The notes below the pieces were generated by a model. That model made no database searches, was not told where the DNA came from, and was given only the letters and a program-made list of their open reading frames with translations. Source: Pseudomonas asturiensis (lineage in GTDB: Bacteria; Pseudomonadota; Gammaproteobacteria; Pseudomonadales; Pseudomonadaceae). From it: a stretch of 64,000 bases of DNA. Shown here piece after piece: positions 1-9,378 of the stretch (its first letter is position 1; each line of letters opens with the position of its first letter). The translations under genes and the position numbers were made by a program. Location: contig NZ_FRDA01000005.1 in NCBI RefSeq assembly GCF_900143095.1, forward strand, positions 186,001 through 250,000, written 5' to 3'.

Positions 1-127
1 GGGCCATTTCGGCGACAAAACCTTTACGGCTCTGATCGACGATCTCTTTGTGCCAGCAGGCCTGGATGAACGCAACGCGCTCGTTCGGATGACTTTTGCT
101 TTTGCTGTCGATTGCAGTGGGTTGCAC
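1..127 (-). CDS. ribH: 6,7-dimethyl-8-ribityllumazine synthase (N-terminal part, runs off the left edge)
   Basis: Lumazine synthase makes the penultimate riboflavin intermediate by condensing a ribityl-aminouracil with dihydroxybutanone phosphate. Only about 42 N-terminal residues are present, beginning VQPTAIDSKSK and containing FIQACWHKEIVDQSRKGF, which I recognise as the start of the RibH paralogue found in Pseudomonas as a single gene outside the main rib operon. The start is GTG, with AGGAG nine bases upstream on the minus strand. The FMN riboswitch just upstream on the same strand independently supports a riboflavin gene. The catalytic C-terminal part is not visible, so assignment rests on the N-terminus and the riboswitch. 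Confidence 0.8.
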   Translation of the reverse strand, partial: MQPTAIDSKSKSHPNERVAFIQACWHKEIVDQSRKGFVAEMA

Positions 128-258
128 GTGTTCTGACTCCTGTTTATAGAAAAAACAGGGCATTTGGATCGAAAGGGATTCTAGTCGCGTAGGAAAACCG
201 CTTGAACAGAGTCGTTCAAGATAGGGTTTTGCAGACGTTCTTGTAGACGCCACTCCCG

Positions 259-417
259 CTCTCTCTTCATCCGGACTATGACCGTCGGCCCCGGAATCAC
301 ACCGGGTCTGCTGACCTTGCGGGTCGTCAGCCAATGCTGCCAACCCTCAAGCGCTCGCGGGCTAGACGCATTGCGCATCATTACCGCCGGTGGGGAATTA
401 CGCCCCGCCCTGAGAAC
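259..417 (-). promoter_or_regulatory. FMN riboswitch (RFN element) upstream of ribH
   Basis: Read on the minus strand, the segment has the conserved RFN blocks in order: TCTCAGGGCGGGG, ATTCCCCACCGGCGGTAA, AGCCCGCGAGCG, GGTCAGCAGACCCGGTG, GATTCCGGGGCCGACGG and a closing AGTCCGGATGAAGAGAG. These match the multi-branched FMN aptamer. It lies about 130 bases before the GTG of ribH, leaving room for an expression platform. FMN binding would be expected to reduce ribH expression. Confidence 0.96.
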
Positions 418-628
418 GTTGCCGACACATTTCGTGGCCGGCGCGGGATTTTTATCACAGTTCCTTGGGTCATGCATGGACACTTTCGTACAGTGAACCT
501 ACCTTTTTCGTATAAAGCAGTGGAGTATCGAGGGCGACAGGGCTTGATTATCATGTGCCACGGCCTTAGTAATGCTTCGTTGCAGCCACAGGGTTGCTTA
601 ATCGATACTCGAATTCAGGGAGTTTTTC

Positions 629-1633
629 GTGACGGTCATCGATCTGCGCAGCGACACAGTGACACTGCCAACGGCTGGCATGCTCGATGCCATGGCGCGA
701 GCACCCGTCGGCGATGACGTGTATGGAGAAGACCCGACCGTCAATCTTCTCGAAGCCACATTGGCCGAGCGCCTGGGCTTTGCCGCAGCGCTGTTCGTGC
801 CGTCCGGCACCATGAGTAACCTGCTCGCCTTGATGGCTCACTGTGAGCGGGGCGATGAATACATCGTTGGCCAGCAGGCGCACACCTACAAATATGAGGG
901 CGGTGGTGCCGCGGTGCTCGGCTCGATTCAGCCGCAACCGCTGGACGTTCAGCCCGACGGCTCGCTGGACTTGCAACAGGTGAGCGATGCAATCAAGGCC
1001 GATGACTTTCACTTCGCCCGCACCCGTCTGCTGGCACTGGAAAACACGATGCAAGGCAAGGTGCTGCCGCTGTCCTATCTGGCTGCCGCACGCGCCCTGA
1101 CGCTGGAGAAAGGCCTGGCCCTGCACCTGGACGGCGCTCGGTTGTACAACGCAGCGGTGAAGCTTGGCGTGGATGCACGGGTCATCACGGGTTATTTCGA
1201 TTCCGTTTCCATCTGCCTGTCCAAAGGGCTGGGCGCGCCGGTGGGTTCGGTGCTCTGCGGCTCCCATGAACTGATCGCCAAGGCGCGTCGTTTGCGCAAG
1301 ATGGTGGGCGGCGGTATGCGCCAGGCCGGTAGTCTGGCCGCGGCCGGCCTGTATGCGCTGGATCATCAGGTCGAGCGACTGGCGCAGGATCACGCCAATG
1401 CAGCATTTCTGGCCGAAGGGCTGGCAGCGCTGGGCTATGGTGTAGAGCCTGTGCAGACCAATATGGTGTACGTGGCTGTTGGTGAGCGTGCCGGATCGCT
1501 CAAGGCATTCTGTGCCGAGCGCGGCATTCAACTCGTGGCGGCCCCGCGTTTGCGGATGGTGCTGCACCTGAACGTTTCCCGAACTCAGGTCGAGGAAGTG
1601 ATAAGCGCATTTGCCGAGTTCACGCGCCAATGA
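629..1633 (+). CDS. ltaE: Low-specificity L-threonine aldolase
   Basis: PLP enzyme of 334 residues that cleaves L-threonine/allo-threonine to glycine and acetaldehyde, cytoplasmic. The N-terminus [12 protein letters not shown] and the [12 protein letters not shown] block near residues 28-39 are characteristic of the family. HLDGAR near 166-171 supplies the aspartate that contacts the PLP ring, and [10 protein letters not shown] carries the Schiff-base lysine, K199. The length is normal for the family. The start is GTG, with CAGGGAG about seven bases upstream. A possible promoter lies just upstream (TTGATT at 544, 17 bases, TAGTAA at 567). The gene stands alone between the divergent riboflavin gene and alaS. 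Confidence 0.93.
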   Translation: MTVIDLRSDTVTLPTAGMLDAMARAPVGDDVYGEDPTVNLLEATLAERLGFAAALFVPSGTMSNLLALMAHCERGDEYIVGQQAHTYKYEGGGAAVLGSIQPQPLDVQPDGSLDLQQVSDAIKADDFHFARTRLLALENTMQGKVLPLSYLAAARALTLEKGLALHLDGARLYNAAVKLGVDARVITGYFDSVSICLSKGLGAPVGSVLCGSHELIAKARRLRKMVGGGMRQAGSLAAAGLYALDHQVERLAQDHANAAFLAEGLAALGYGVEPVQTNMVYVAVGERAGSLKAFCAERGIQLVAAPRLRMVLHLNVSRTQVEEVISAFAEFTRQ

Positions 1634-1675
1634 CATGCCAATAGTCCAGTTACTTGTTTCTATCGTACAAACACA

Positions 1676-1704
1676 CTGTACCGAGGGCGCAACGCCTATA
1701 TAAT
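1676..1704 (+). promoter_or_regulatory. Probable sigma-70 promoter of alaS
   Basis: A perfect TATAAT -10 lies at 1699-1704, with a weak -35-like CTGTAC 17 bases upstream. It sits 75 bases before the alaS start and after the ltaE stop. Confidence 0.45.
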
Positions 1705-1777
1705 GCGGCCCTTTGCCGTCGCTACGTCATTTGACGTTTTGCACTTGCCTCTGGCCGCAGTCTCCGTGGAAGAACCT

Positions 1778-4402
1778 ATGAAAAGCGCAGAAATCCGTGA
1801 AGCCTTCCTTGGCTTCTTCGAAGAGCAAGGCCACACACGTGTCGCCTCCAGCTCCTTGATTCCGGGCAATGACCCAACCCTGCTGTTCACCAACGCAGGT
1901 ATGAACCAGTTCAAGGATTGTTTCCTGGGCCAGGAAAAACGTGCCTACACCCGAGCGGTCACCAGCCAGAAGTGCGTGCGTGCCGGTGGCAAGCACAACG
2001 ACCTGGAAAACGTCGGTTACACCGCCCGTCACCATACCTTCTTCGAAATGCTGGGCAACTTCAGCTTCGGTGACTATTTCAAGCGTGACGCCATCACCTA
2101 CGCCTGGACATTTCTGACCTCCGAGAAATGGCTGAACCTGCCCAAGGAAAAACTCTGGGTCACGGTCTATGCCACTGACGATGAGGCCTACGACATCTGG
2201 ACCAAGGAAATCGGCGTGCCTGCCGAACGCATGGTTCGTATTGGCGACAACAAAGGCGCGCCTTACGCGTCCGACAACTTCTGGACCATGGGCGACACCG
2301 GCCCTTGCGGTCCCTGCAGCGAGATCTTCTTTGACCACGGTCCGGAAATCTGGGGTGGTCCTCCAGGCTCGCCGGAAGAAGACGGCGATCGTTACATCGA
2401 GATCTGGAACAACGTGTTCATGCAGTTCAACCGCACGGCCGACGGCGTGCTGCACCCGCTGCCAGCGCCATCGGTCGACACCGGTATGGGCCTTGAACGC
2501 GTGAGTGCGGTGCTGCAACACGTTCACTCCAACTACGAAATCGATCTGTTCCAGAGCCTGCTGACCGCTTCGGCCAAGGCCATCGGTTGCACCAATGACG
2601 CCCAGGCTTCGCTGAAAGTCGTGGCTGACCATATCCGTTCGTGCGGTTTCCTGATTGCCGATGGCGTACTGCCTTCCAATGAAGGTCGTGGCTACGTGCT
2701 GCGCCGCATCATTCGTCGCGCCTGCCGTCACGGTAACAAGCTGGGTGCCAAGGGCAGCTTTTTCTACCAGATCGTGGCTGCGCTGGTTGCCGAAATGGGC
2801 GCTGCGTTCCCAGAACTGGTTCAGCAGCAGGCGCATATCGAGCGCGTACTGAAAGCCGAAGAAGAGCAGTTCGCCAAGACGCTTGAGCAGGGTCTGAAAA
2901 TCCTCGAGCAGGATCTGGCTGAGCTTCAGGGTTCTGTCGTGCCGGGCGAAGTGGTGTTCAAGCTTTACGACACCTACGGTTTCCCGATGGACCTGACCGG
3001 CGACATCGCCCGCGAGCGCAACCTGACGCTGGACGAAGCAGGCTTCGAGCGTGAGATGGATGCCCAGCGCGTACGCGCCCGTTCGGCCAGTTCGTTCGGC
3101 ATGGACTACAACAGCCTGGTCAAGGTCGATGCGGCAACCCTGTTCACCGGTTATTCGGCGACGACTGGCAGCGCCAGCGTTGTCGCGCTGTACAAGGACG
3201 GTCAGTCCGTTCAGCAGTTGAGCGAAGGCGAAGAGGGCGTCGTGATCCTTGACACCACGCCGTTCTACGCAGAATCCGGCGGCCAGATTGGTGACAGTGG
3301 TTTCCTTGAAGCGGACGGCGTACGTTTCGATGTGCGCGACACGACCAAGACCGGTGGCGCGTTCCTGCACCATGGTGTCGTGGCCAGTGGCAGTCTGACT
3401 GTCGGCGCACAGGTTGAAACCCAGGTGTCGGCCGAAGTTCGTCAGGCAACCGCACTGAACCACTCCGCCACGCACTTGCTGCACGCGGCCTTGCGTCAAG
3501 TGCTGGGCGATCATGTTCAGCAGAAAGGTTCGCTGGTCGACAGTCAGCGCCTGCGCTTTGACTTCAGCCACTTTGAAGCGATCAAGCCTGAGCAATTGCG
3601 CGCGCTGGAAGACATCGTCAACGCCGAAATCCGCAAGAACACCTCGGTCGTGACCGAAGAGACCGACGTCGAGACTGCCAAGAAACGCGGCGCGATGGCG
3701 CTGTTCGGCGAGAAGTATGGTGATAGTGTGCGCGTGCTGAGCATGGGCGGTGATTTCTCCGTCGAGCTGTGCGGCGGTATCCACGCCAATCGCACCGGCG
3801 ACATCTCGCTGCTGAAGATTGTCAGCGAGGGCGGTGTTGCTGCAGGCGTTCGTCGTATTGAAGCGGTCACGGGTGCTGCGGCGCTGGAATGGCTGAATTC
3901 GGCTGAAGATCAGCTCAAGGAAGCCGCGACGCTGGTCAAAGGCAATCGCGACAACCTGCTGGACAAGCTGACGGCTGTGCTTGAGCGCAACCGTCTGCTG
4001 GAAAAACAACTGGAACAGCTTCAGGCCAAGGCTGCCAGTGCTGCTGGTGACGATTTGTCGTCTGCCGCGCTGGATGTCAAGGGTGTCAAGGTTCTGGCCA
4101 CACGTCTGGATGGTCAGGACGGCAAGGCGCTGCTGGCGCTTGTCGATCAGTTGAAGAACAAGCTCGGCCGCGCAGTGATCCTGCTCGGCAGTGTTCACGA
4201 AGACAAGGTTGTCTTGGTTGCAGGCGTGACCAAGGACCTGACTGGCCAACTCAAAGCCGGTGATTTGATGAAGCAAGCGGCCGCAGCGGTAGGTGGTAAG
4301 GGCGGCGGCCGTCCTGATATGGCTCAAGGTGGTGGTGTCGATGCAGGTGCGCTGGATGCTGCGCTGGCACTGACCGTTCCTTTTGTAGAGCAGGGTATCT
4401 GA
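1778..4402 (+). CDS. alaS: Alanyl-tRNA synthetase
   Basis: Charges tRNA-Ala with alanine and edits mischarged serine/glycine; cytoplasmic. The 874-residue product has the usual length. An N-terminal class II catalytic domain begins [19 protein letters not shown], with TNAGMNQFK and the signature [12 protein letters not shown]. The editing domain carries HSATHLLH and [13 protein letters not shown], the zinc-binding His and Cys/His pairs. The C-terminal DHHA1 domain has the glycine-rich [15 protein letters not shown]. The frame is open 25 codons further upstream, but the ATG chosen here follows GTGGAAG and gives the conserved N-terminus. lysC follows after 93 bases, the usual pseudomonad order. 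Confidence 0.98.
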   Translation: MKSAEIREAFLGFFEEQGHTRVASSSLIPGNDPTLLFTNAGMNQFKDCFLGQEKRAYTRAVTSQKCVRAGGKHNDLENVGYTARHHTFFEMLGNFSFGDYFKRDAITYAWTFLTSEKWLNLPKEKLWVTVYATDDEAYDIWTKEIGVPAERMVRIGDNKGAPYASDNFWTMGDTGPCGPCSEIFFDHGPEIWGGPPGSPEEDGDRYIEIWNNVFMQFNRTADGVLHPLPAPSVDTGMGLERVSAVLQHVHSNYEIDLFQSLLTASAKAIGCTNDAQASLKVVADHIRSCGFLIADGVLPSNEGRGYVLRRIIRRACRHGNKLGAKGSFFYQIVAALVAEMGAAFPELVQQQAHIERVLKAEEEQFAKTLEQGLKILEQDLAELQGSVVPGEVVFKLYDTYGFPMDLTGDIARERNLTLDEAGFEREMDAQRVRARSASSFGMDYNSLVKVDAATLFTGYSATTGSASVVALYKDGQSVQQLSEGEEGVVILDTTPFYAESGGQIGDSGFLEADGVRFDVRDTTKTGGAFLHHGVVASGSLTVGAQVETQVSAEVRQATALNHSATHLLHAALRQVLGDHVQQKGSLVDSQRLRFDFSHFEAIKPEQLRALEDIVNAEIRKNTSVVTEETDVETAKKRGAMALFGEKYGDSVRVLSMGGDFSVELCGGIHANRTGDISLLKIVSEGGVAAGVRRIEAVTGAAALEWLNSAEDQLKEAATLVKGNRDNLLDKLTAVLERNRLLEKQLEQLQAKAASAAGDDLSSAALDVKGVKVLATRLDGQDGKALLALVDQLKNKLGRAVILLGSVHEDKVVLVAGVTKDLTGQLKAGDLMKQAAAAVGGKGGGRPDMAQGGGVDAGALDAALALTVPFVEQGI

Positions 4403-4495
4403 ATCGGGTTCGCAGGCCTGTCCGCGCAAGGCGGGCCTGATACGCGGACTCGTCTGTTTATGGGTGCTCTTAACGGGTTCTGAGGCGGCTTTGAG

Positions 4496-5728
4496 ATGGC
4501 TTTAATCGTACAGAAATTTGGCGGCACCTCCGTGGGCTCGGTCGAGCGCATCGAGCAGGTGGCCGACAAGGTCAAGAAATTCCGCGAGGCGGGCGATGAC
4601 CTGGTGGTCGTGCTGTCGGCCATGAGCGGCGAAACCAATCGTCTTATCGACCTGGCCCGGCAGATCAGCGATCAGCCGGTTCCACGCGAGCTGGACGTGA
4701 TCGTGTCCACTGGTGAGCAGGTCACCATTGCCTTGCTGGCCATGGCGCTGATGAAGCGTGGCGTGCCTGCGGTGTCCTACACCGGCAATCAGGTGCGCAT
4801 TCTCACTGACAGCGCGCACAACAAGGCGCGCATCCTGCAGATCGACGACCAGAAAATCCGCAATGACCTGAAAGAAGGTCGTGTTGTGGTGGTGGCCGGT
4901 TTCCAGGGCGTCGACGAGAACGGCAACATCACGACACTGGGCCGTGGCGGTTCCGACACGACCGGTGTCGCGCTGGCGGCGGCCTTGAAAGCCGATGAAT
5001 GCCAGATCTACACCGATGTGGATGGTGTTTACACCACCGATCCGCGGGTGGTGTCGCAAGCACAGCGTCTGGACAAGATCACCTTTGAAGAGATGCTGGA
5101 AATGGCCAGTCTCGGTTCCAAGGTGCTGCAGATCCGGGCGGTTGAGTTCGCCGGCAAATACAATGTCCCGCTGCGCGTTCTGCACAGCTTCAAAGAGGGG
5201 CCGGGCACCCTCATTACCATTGATGAAGAGGAATCCATGGAACAGCCGATCATTTCCGGCATCGCTTTCAACCGCGATGAAGCCAAGCTGACGATCCGTG
5301 GCGTGCCAGACACTCCGGGTGTGGCGTTCAAGATTCTTGGCCCGATCAGCGCAGCGAACATTGAAGTCGACATGATCGTGCAGAACGTGGCGCACGATAA
5401 CACCACCGATTTCACCTTCACGATTCATCGCAATGACTATCAGGCCGCGCTTCAGGTGCTTGAGACGACGGCGCGTGAAATCGGCGCACGTGAAGTGTCC
5501 GGCGACACCAAGATTGCCAAGGTCTCCATCGTTGGCGTGGGCATGCGTTCCCATGCAGGCGTTGCCAGCCGCATGTTTGAAGCGCTGGCCAAGGAGAGCA
5601 TCAATATCCAGATGATCTCGACGTCGGAAATCAAGGTGTCGGTGGTGATCGAAGAGAAGTACCTGGAGTTGGCGGTGCGCGCACTGCACACGGCGTTTGA
5701 ACTGGATGCTGCTCGACAGGGCGAGTGA
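4496..5728 (+). CDS. lysC: Aspartate kinase
   Basis: Phosphorylates aspartate in the first step to lysine, threonine, methionine and diaminopimelate. The 410-residue protein starts MALIVQKFGGTSVGS, the amino-acid-kinase signature with the catalytic lysine K7. It continues with the kinase core (GRGGSDTTGVALAAAL) to about residue 230, followed by two ACT domains (FNRDEAKLTIRGVPDTPGVA and VSIVGVGMRSHAGVA) that normally bind feedback inhibitors. The ATG has only a weak purine-rich region upstream. An in-frame ATG at 5237 behind a good ribosome site could give a separate regulatory subunit (see separate entry). csrA follows after 171 bases. Confidence 0.98.
   Translation: MALIVQKFGGTSVGSVERIEQVADKVKKFREAGDDLVVVLSAMSGETNRLIDLARQISDQPVPRELDVIVSTGEQVTIALLAMALMKRGVPAVSYTGNQVRILTDSAHNKARILQIDDQKIRNDLKEGRVVVVAGFQGVDENGNITTLGRGGSDTTGVALAAALKADECQIYTDVDGVYTTDPRVVSQAQRLDKITFEEMLEMASLGSKVLQIRAVEFAGKYNVPLRVLHSFKEGPGTLITIDEEESMEQPIISGIAFNRDEAKLTIRGVPDTPGVAFKILGPISAANIEVDMIVQNVAHDNTTDFTFTIHRNDYQAALQVLETTAREIGAREVSGDTKIAKVSIVGVGMRSHAGVASRMFEALAKESINIQMISTSEIKVSVVIEEKYLELAVRALHTAFELDAARQGE
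5224..5239 (+). promoter_or_regulatory. Possible internal ribosome binding site and ATG in lysC (beta subunit start)
   Basis: GAAGAGGA is followed after five bases by an ATG (5237-5239) in the lysC frame, at codon 248. Translation from here would give a 163-residue protein made only of the ACT domains. Internal starts of this kind produce the beta subunit of alpha2-beta2 aspartate kinases in Bacillus and Corynebacterium; use here is inferred. Confidence 0.45.
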
Positions 5729-5899
5729 TCTGACTTCAGGGCGTGCGGCCTGGCTGCACGTTCTGAGAGCTGCGCAGAAAGGCTGTTCTTTTCTTTGCGT
5801 TAGTCGATACTCGGCCATGTTCGCAGGCTTTGATGCTGCGGGCTGTGCCTACTGGTTGTGCAGACTGTTGTCCCTGAATGAATGCGTAAGGAGAAAAGT

Positions 5900-6088
5900 A
5901 TGCTGATTCTGACTCGTCGGTGCGCAGAAAGCCTGATCATTGGTGATGGTGAAATCACTGTGACCGTGCTTGGCGTAAAGGGTAATCAGGTGCGTATTGG
6001 TGTCAATGCGCCCAAGGAAGTCGCGGTTCATCGTGAAGAGATTTACCTGCGGATCAAGAAAGAGAAGGACGAAGAACCAAGCCATTAA
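5900..6088 (+). CDS. csrA: RsmA/CsrA-family translational regulator
   Basis: 62-residue RNA-binding protein that represses translation by binding GGA motifs in mRNA leaders. It is controlled by the Gac/Rsm small RNAs and governs secondary metabolism, motility and virulence. The sequence begins [11 protein letters not shown] and contains [18 protein letters not shown] and VAVHREEIY, which carries the key arginine (R45 here). Relative to E. coli CsrA and P. aeruginosa RsmA it has one extra residue in the GDGEIT turn, as in fluorescens/syringae-type RsmA. AAGGAG lies eight bases upstream of the ATG. Its position between lysC and tRNA-Ser matches rsmA of other pseudomonads. Confidence 0.97.
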   Translation: MLILTRRCAESLIIGDGEITVTVLGVKGNQVRIGVNAPKEVAVHREEIYLRIKKEKDEEPSH

Positions 6089-6107
6089 TTTTTATTGAAT
6101 TTTTGGT

Positions 6108-6136
6108 TTGCAAACGGGGAAAAGGGTGGTTATTAT
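6108..6136 (+). promoter_or_regulatory. Promoter of tRNA-Ser
   Basis: TTGCAA (6108-6113) and TATTAT (6131-6136) are separated by 17 bases, 14 bases before the mature tRNA 5' end. Confidence 0.75.
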
Positions 6137-6150
6137 ACGCCCCGTGTTGC

Positions 6151-6241
6151 GGAGAGCTGGCCGAGTGGCCGAAGGCGCTCCCCTGCTAAGGGAGTACACC
6201 TCAAAAGGGTGTCGGGGGTTCGAATCCCCCGTTCTCCGCCA
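6151..6241 (+). tRNA. tRNA-Ser (anticodon GCU)
   Basis: 91-nucleotide class II tRNA with encoded CCA. The acceptor strands GGAGAGC and GTTCTCC pair, the anticodon loop reads CTGCTAA, the long variable arm is ACACCTCAAAAGGGTGT, and the T-loop is GTTCGAATC. Reads AGU/AGC serine codons. Confidence 0.97.
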
Positions 6242-6305
6242 TTATTCATGTAGTGCGTTAGATTTGGCTTGATCTGTAAGTTGTTGAATTTACTAGAAAA
6301 AGCGC

Positions 6306-6333
6306 TTGACAAAACAATCTGACGACCTATAAT
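6306..6333 (+). promoter_or_regulatory. Near-consensus promoter of the tRNA-Arg pair
   Basis: Perfect TTGACA (6306-6311) and TATAAT (6328-6333) with a 16-base spacer, 16 bases before the first tRNA-Arg. It lies downstream of tRNA-Ser, so the Arg pair has its own strong promoter. Confidence 0.9.
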
Positions 6334-6349
6334 GCGCGGCTTCAACACT

Positions 6350-6426
6350 GCACTCGTAGCTCAGCTGGATAGAGTACTCGGCTACGAACCGAGCGGTCAC
6401 AGGTTCGAATCCTGTCGAGTGCACCA
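6350..6426 (+). tRNA. tRNA-Arg (anticodon ACG), copy 1
   Basis: 77-nucleotide cloverleaf with encoded CCA. The acceptor GCACTCG pairs with CGAGTGC, the anticodon loop is CTACGAA, and the T-arm is ACAGGTTCGAATCCTGT. The wobble A is expected to be deaminated to inosine to read CGU/CGC/CGA. Confidence 0.97.
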
Positions 6427-6513
6427 TTTAAGGTTGGTTTCAACGTTGTAAGTCATTACAGCATTGAAGTTGACTGGCTTCAACCAGAGGTGATCTGGTC
6501 TAAAAACACCAAT

Positions 6514-6590
6514 GCACTCGTAGCTCAGCTGGATAGAGTACTCGGCTACGAACCGAGCGGTCACAGGTTCGAATCCTGTCGAGTGCACCA
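6514..6590 (+). tRNA. tRNA-Arg (anticodon ACG), copy 2
   Basis: Identical over all 77 nucleotides to the copy at 6350-6426, 164 bases downstream, and presumably on the same transcript. The spacer has no match to the tRNA. Confidence 0.97.
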
Positions 6591-6596
6591 AACACC

Positions 6597-6628
6597 AAAA
6601 AGCCCACATCGAAAGATGTGGGCTTTTT
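6597..6628 (+). terminator. Rho-independent terminator after the tRNA genes (bidirectional)
   Basis: AGCCCACATC - GAAA - GATGTGGGCT stem-loop with A-run before and T-run after. It ends the tRNA transcript on the plus strand and can also stop the minus-strand gene whose stop codon lies at 6634. Confidence 0.92.
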
Positions 6629-6633
6629 GCTTT

Positions 6634-7128
6634 CTAGCGTTTTCCTTTCACGCATCCGTCCTGATCGAACGTCACTGTATGGCTACGGCCTTTCTTCTGG
6701 TGATACGCGTAACGCAGTTCGCCATTAGTGTTGGTGACTTTATCCGGTCGCCCCAGAAGGCTTTCGACATCGCGTCGGGTCATGCCAGGTGGCGTGCGTT
6801 GATTGATGATGGCTTGTCGGCGCTGGTCGGCACTCAGCCGGTTGCCGCAACCGTCTTCGTGCTGGCCGACGATCACGACTTCCTTGTTTGGTGATCGGGG
6901 TCTTCGAGGCTCATTGCCCTCGGACGGGGGCAGCATCAAGCCTTGCGTGCTTCCGGGTGGCGCATTGAAGGCGCGTTGCAGTTGGCGGCTGTGCCCTTCG
7001 GGGCAGCTCAGTGTGGTGAACGTCACGTTGCCAGCGGTATCTTCGCAGCGCTGCACGGTGTTGGCCTCGGCCATCAGGGGCACGCAGAGCAGGGCGCTCC
7101 ATAACGAAACAAGAGGGGTGATGCGCAT
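6634..7128 (-). CDS. Secreted protein with DUF4124-like and BamE/SmpA-like regions
   Basis: 164-residue protein with a signal peptide (MRITPLVSLWSALLCVPLMAEA), so periplasmic or envelope-associated. Just after it, RCEDTAGNVTFTTLSCP resembles the short DUF4124 module. The C-terminal third (MTRRDVESLLGRPDKV, then LRYAYH, then VTFDQDGCV) resembles the BamE/SmpA/OmlA fold. The frame extends further upstream, but the ATG at 7128 is preceded by AAGGA and begins the signal peptide. Four cysteines remain after cleavage. Function is unknown; the fold resemblance does not imply a Bam complex role. Confidence 0.8.
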   Translation of the reverse strand: MRITPLVSLWSALLCVPLMAEANTVQRCEDTAGNVTFTTLSCPEGHSRQLQRAFNAPPGSTQGLMLPPSEGNEPRRPRSPNKEVVIVGQHEDGCGNRLSADQRRQAIINQRTPPGMTRRDVESLLGRPDKVTNTNGELRYAYHQKKGRSHTVTFDQDGCVKGKR

Positions 7129-7451
7129 AGTCAGGTCCTTTAGACGACGGTCGTGACAGCCTAGTGGCGGTCCTTCGTCAGGGCTAACGTGTTTTCTTGG
7201 CTGAATGTGACGTCGAACTCCTGTTGGTTCGCAGAACGTTTGAAGTTTGCGTTGCAAGCGCCTGTTCCAGGCTGAATTTCTCGCGTGCGATCCGCTCAAA
7301 GCGGTGTATCATTGCGCCCGTCAGCCCCGCCGGGGCTTGTGGAATACCTCCATGGACTTACCCAGTAGTTACTCAATAGTTTGTATCAACAATCATGAAT
7401 TAACTGATTGATCTCCCCGGCGTGCTCCGCTGCTGGGAGTGGAGTTCGCCT
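7129..7451. other. Intergenic region upstream of mgtE
   Basis: 323 bases between divergent genes. It contains a small GC hairpin (CCCCGCCGGGG) near 7325 and a TATCAT box near 7307. I see no gene and no recognisable magnesium (M-box) riboswitch, although the long mgtE leader leaves room for regulation. Confidence 0.5.
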
Positions 7452-8894
7452 ATGACCGAAAGAGAAGTCAAAAAAACGCAGGAAAGCTTGCAGGATCGTC
7501 TTGCTCAAGTCATCGAGCTACTGCAGCGCCAGCGTATCGTTGAGGACCTGACTCATCGCCAGGAAGGTCAGCATCAGGATCGCGTAGAAAATCTGGTTCA
7601 CCGGCAGAACCTTGTCGAGCTGCAGCGCAAGCTCGATGACCTTCACTCCGCCGACGTCGCTTATATTCTGGAAGCCCTCCCGCTGGAAGACCGTCTGTCC
7701 GTATGGCAGTTGGTCAAGGCTGAGCGCGACGGCGACATCCTTCTGGAAGTTTCGGACTCCGTTCGTGAGACGCTGATCGCCGACATGGACGATCACGAGC
7801 TGCTGGCGGCCGCCAGGGACATGGACGCCGATGAACTGGCTGACCTGGCCCCTGAGCTGCCGCGTGACGTTGTTCATGAGCTGATGGAAGCCCTGGATTC
7901 GCAGCAGCGTGAACGCGTTCGCTCTGCGCTGTCCTACGACGAAGATCAGGTCGGCGCCCTGATGGACTTCGAGATGGTGACCATTCGTGAGGATGTGAGC
8001 CTGGAAGTCGTCCTGCGCTACCTGCGCCGGCTCAAGGAGCTGCCCGGTCACACCGACAAGCTGTTTGTGGTGGATGTCGAGGGTGTGCTCAAAGGTGTCT
8101 TGCCGATCAAGCGACTGCTGGTCAACGACCCGGAAAAAATGGTCGGTGAAGTCATGGCCAACGATCCCGTCAGCTTTCATCCGGAAGATGATGCCTATGA
8201 TGCGGCCCAGGCCTTTGAGCGTTATGACCTTATCTCTACGCCTGTCGTCGACAAGAACGGCAAGCTGATCGGCCGTCTGACTATCGACGAAATGGTCGAC
8301 CTGATTCGTGAGGAGAGCGAAAGCGAAGTCCTCAATATGGCGGGTCTGCGTGAAGAGGAAGATATCTTCGCTTCGGTCTGGCGCTCGTTGCGTAACCGCT
8401 GGGCGTGGCTGGCCGTCAATCTGATCACCGCATTTCTGGCTTCACGTGTGATCGGTCTGTTCGAAGGTTCGATCGAGAAACTGGTCGCCCTGGCGGCGTT
8501 GATGCCTATTGTGGCCGGTATTGGTGGCAACTCTGGCAACCAGACGATCACCATGATCGTTCGCGCCATGGCGCTTGATCAGGTCAATGTGGGCAATACC
8601 TCGCGGCTGCTGCGCAAGGAGCTGGCAGTCGGCCTTATCAACGGGTTGATATGGGGTGGGGTGATCGGCGTCGTGGCTTACCTGCTGTATGGCAGTTGGT
8701 CGCTTGGCGTGGTGATGACCGCAGCCATGACCCTCAACCTTTTACTGGCTGCGCTGATGGGGGTTTCCATTCCGATGGCGTTGGTCAAGCTGGGTCGGGA
8801 TCCGGCGATGGGCGCAAGTGTCATGATTACGGCGATGACCGACAGTGGCGGGTTCTTTATCTTTTTGGGGCTTGCGACCATCTTTCTTCTTTAA
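7452..8894 (+). CDS. mgtE: Magnesium transporter MgtE
   Basis: 480-residue inner-membrane Mg2+ channel/transporter. The N-terminal helical MgtE_N domain (about 30-150, LHSADVAYILEALPLEDR) is followed by two CBS domains (about 150-280; MDFEMVTIREDVSLEV, then VMANDPVSFHPEDDAYDAA). The five-helix membrane domain contains the conserved pore segment PIVAGIGGNSGNQ, which lines the ion path. ATG at 7452 is used because GGGAGTGGAG lies just upstream; ten further in-frame codons exist before it. The cytosolic domains normally close the channel at high Mg2+. A strong terminator follows immediately. Confidence 0.97.
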   Translation: MTEREVKKTQESLQDRLAQVIELLQRQRIVEDLTHRQEGQHQDRVENLVHRQNLVELQRKLDDLHSADVAYILEALPLEDRLSVWQLVKAERDGDILLEVSDSVRETLIADMDDHELLAAARDMDADELADLAPELPRDVVHELMEALDSQQRERVRSALSYDEDQVGALMDFEMVTIREDVSLEVVLRYLRRLKELPGHTDKLFVVDVEGVLKGVLPIKRLLVNDPEKMVGEVMANDPVSFHPEDDAYDAAQAFERYDLISTPVVDKNGKLIGRLTIDEMVDLIREESESEVLNMAGLREEEDIFASVWRSLRNRWAWLAVNLITAFLASRVIGLFEGSIEKLVALAALMPIVAGIGGNSGNQTITMIVRAMALDQVNVGNTSRLLRKELAVGLINGLIWGGVIGVVAYLLYGSWSLGVVMTAAMTLNLLLAALMGVSIPMALVKLGRDPAMGASVMITAMTDSGGFFIFLGLATIFLL

Positions 8895-8903
8895 GACGCT
8901 ACA

Positions 8904-8938
8904 ACAAAAAAAACCGCCCGATGGGCGGTTTTTTTTGT
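8904..8938 (+). terminator. Rho-independent terminator of mgtE
   Basis: AACCGCCC - GAT - GGGCGGTT stem flanked by an A-run and eight T residues, about 10 bases after the mgtE stop. Confidence 0.95.
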
Positions 8939-9002
8939 CTTGCAAGACCGTGCTTAGATGGTGTGGCGATATTTCCTACAGCAACTAAGGCAAGATCCTA
9001 GA

Positions 9003-9032
9003 GCAAAAAAAGGCCAGCTTGCGCTGGCCTTG
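9003..9032 (-). terminator. Rho-independent terminator of amrZ
   Basis: On the minus strand AAGGCCAGC - GCAA - GCTGGCCTT is followed by a T-run, 20 bases after the amrZ stop codon. Confidence 0.93.
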
Positions 9033-9051
9033 AACGACTTTCTGCTAACTG

Positions 9052-9378
9052 TCACGACGCTTCTGAGGCGAGTTCCGTGTCTTGTGCAATCAGCGACACC
9101 AGGGCATTTTGCTGCCGGTGTGAAAGCTGACGAAAGCGTTGCAGCAGCTCACGTTCGTGCAAAGACAGCTCAGGACTGTCAAGACGCAGGCTTGGCTCAT
9201 CGCCAAGGGCACCTTCCTGAATCAGGCTTTGCTCAAGGCGAGCAATGATCTCGGAGTTCATGCTGCGGTGATGATTCTTGGCTACCTCGTGCACACGATC
9301 ACGCATGCCGTCTGGTAGGCGAACTACAAACTTATCAGCCGTGCGGCTGGAATAAATAGCCTGTTTCATAGGGCTCAT
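9052..9378 (-). CDS. amrZ: AmrZ/AlgZ ribbon-helix-helix transcription factor
   Basis: 108-residue Arc-like DNA-binding regulator. AmrZ controls alginate, motility, cellulose and c-di-GMP genes in Pseudomonas. The segment [18 protein letters not shown] supplies the beta strand and first helix, and [17 protein letters not shown] the second helix; both are nearly identical to P. aeruginosa AmrZ as I recall it. The C-terminal tail [17 protein letters not shown] is also conserved and mediates tetramer formation in the known protein. A second in-frame ATG lies three codons later. The gene is convergent with mgtE, each with its own terminator. Confidence 0.93.
   Translation of the reverse strand: MSPMKQAIYSSRTADKFVVRLPDGMRDRVHEVAKNHHRSMNSEIIARLEQSLIQEGALGDEPSLRLDSPELSLHERELLQRFRQLSHRQQNALVSLIAQDTELASEAS

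Noticed and set aside
1727..4429. A 900-codon open frame antisense to alaS, and similar long antisense frames opposite lysC and the RND pump (56393-57943)
   Set aside because: They are by-products of GC-rich codon bias. The sense strands encode unmistakable conserved proteins, and the antisense products have no family motifs.
6490..6894. A 134-codon frame starting inside the second tRNA-Arg
   Set aside because: It runs through the tRNA, the terminator and antisense to the DUF4124-like gene.
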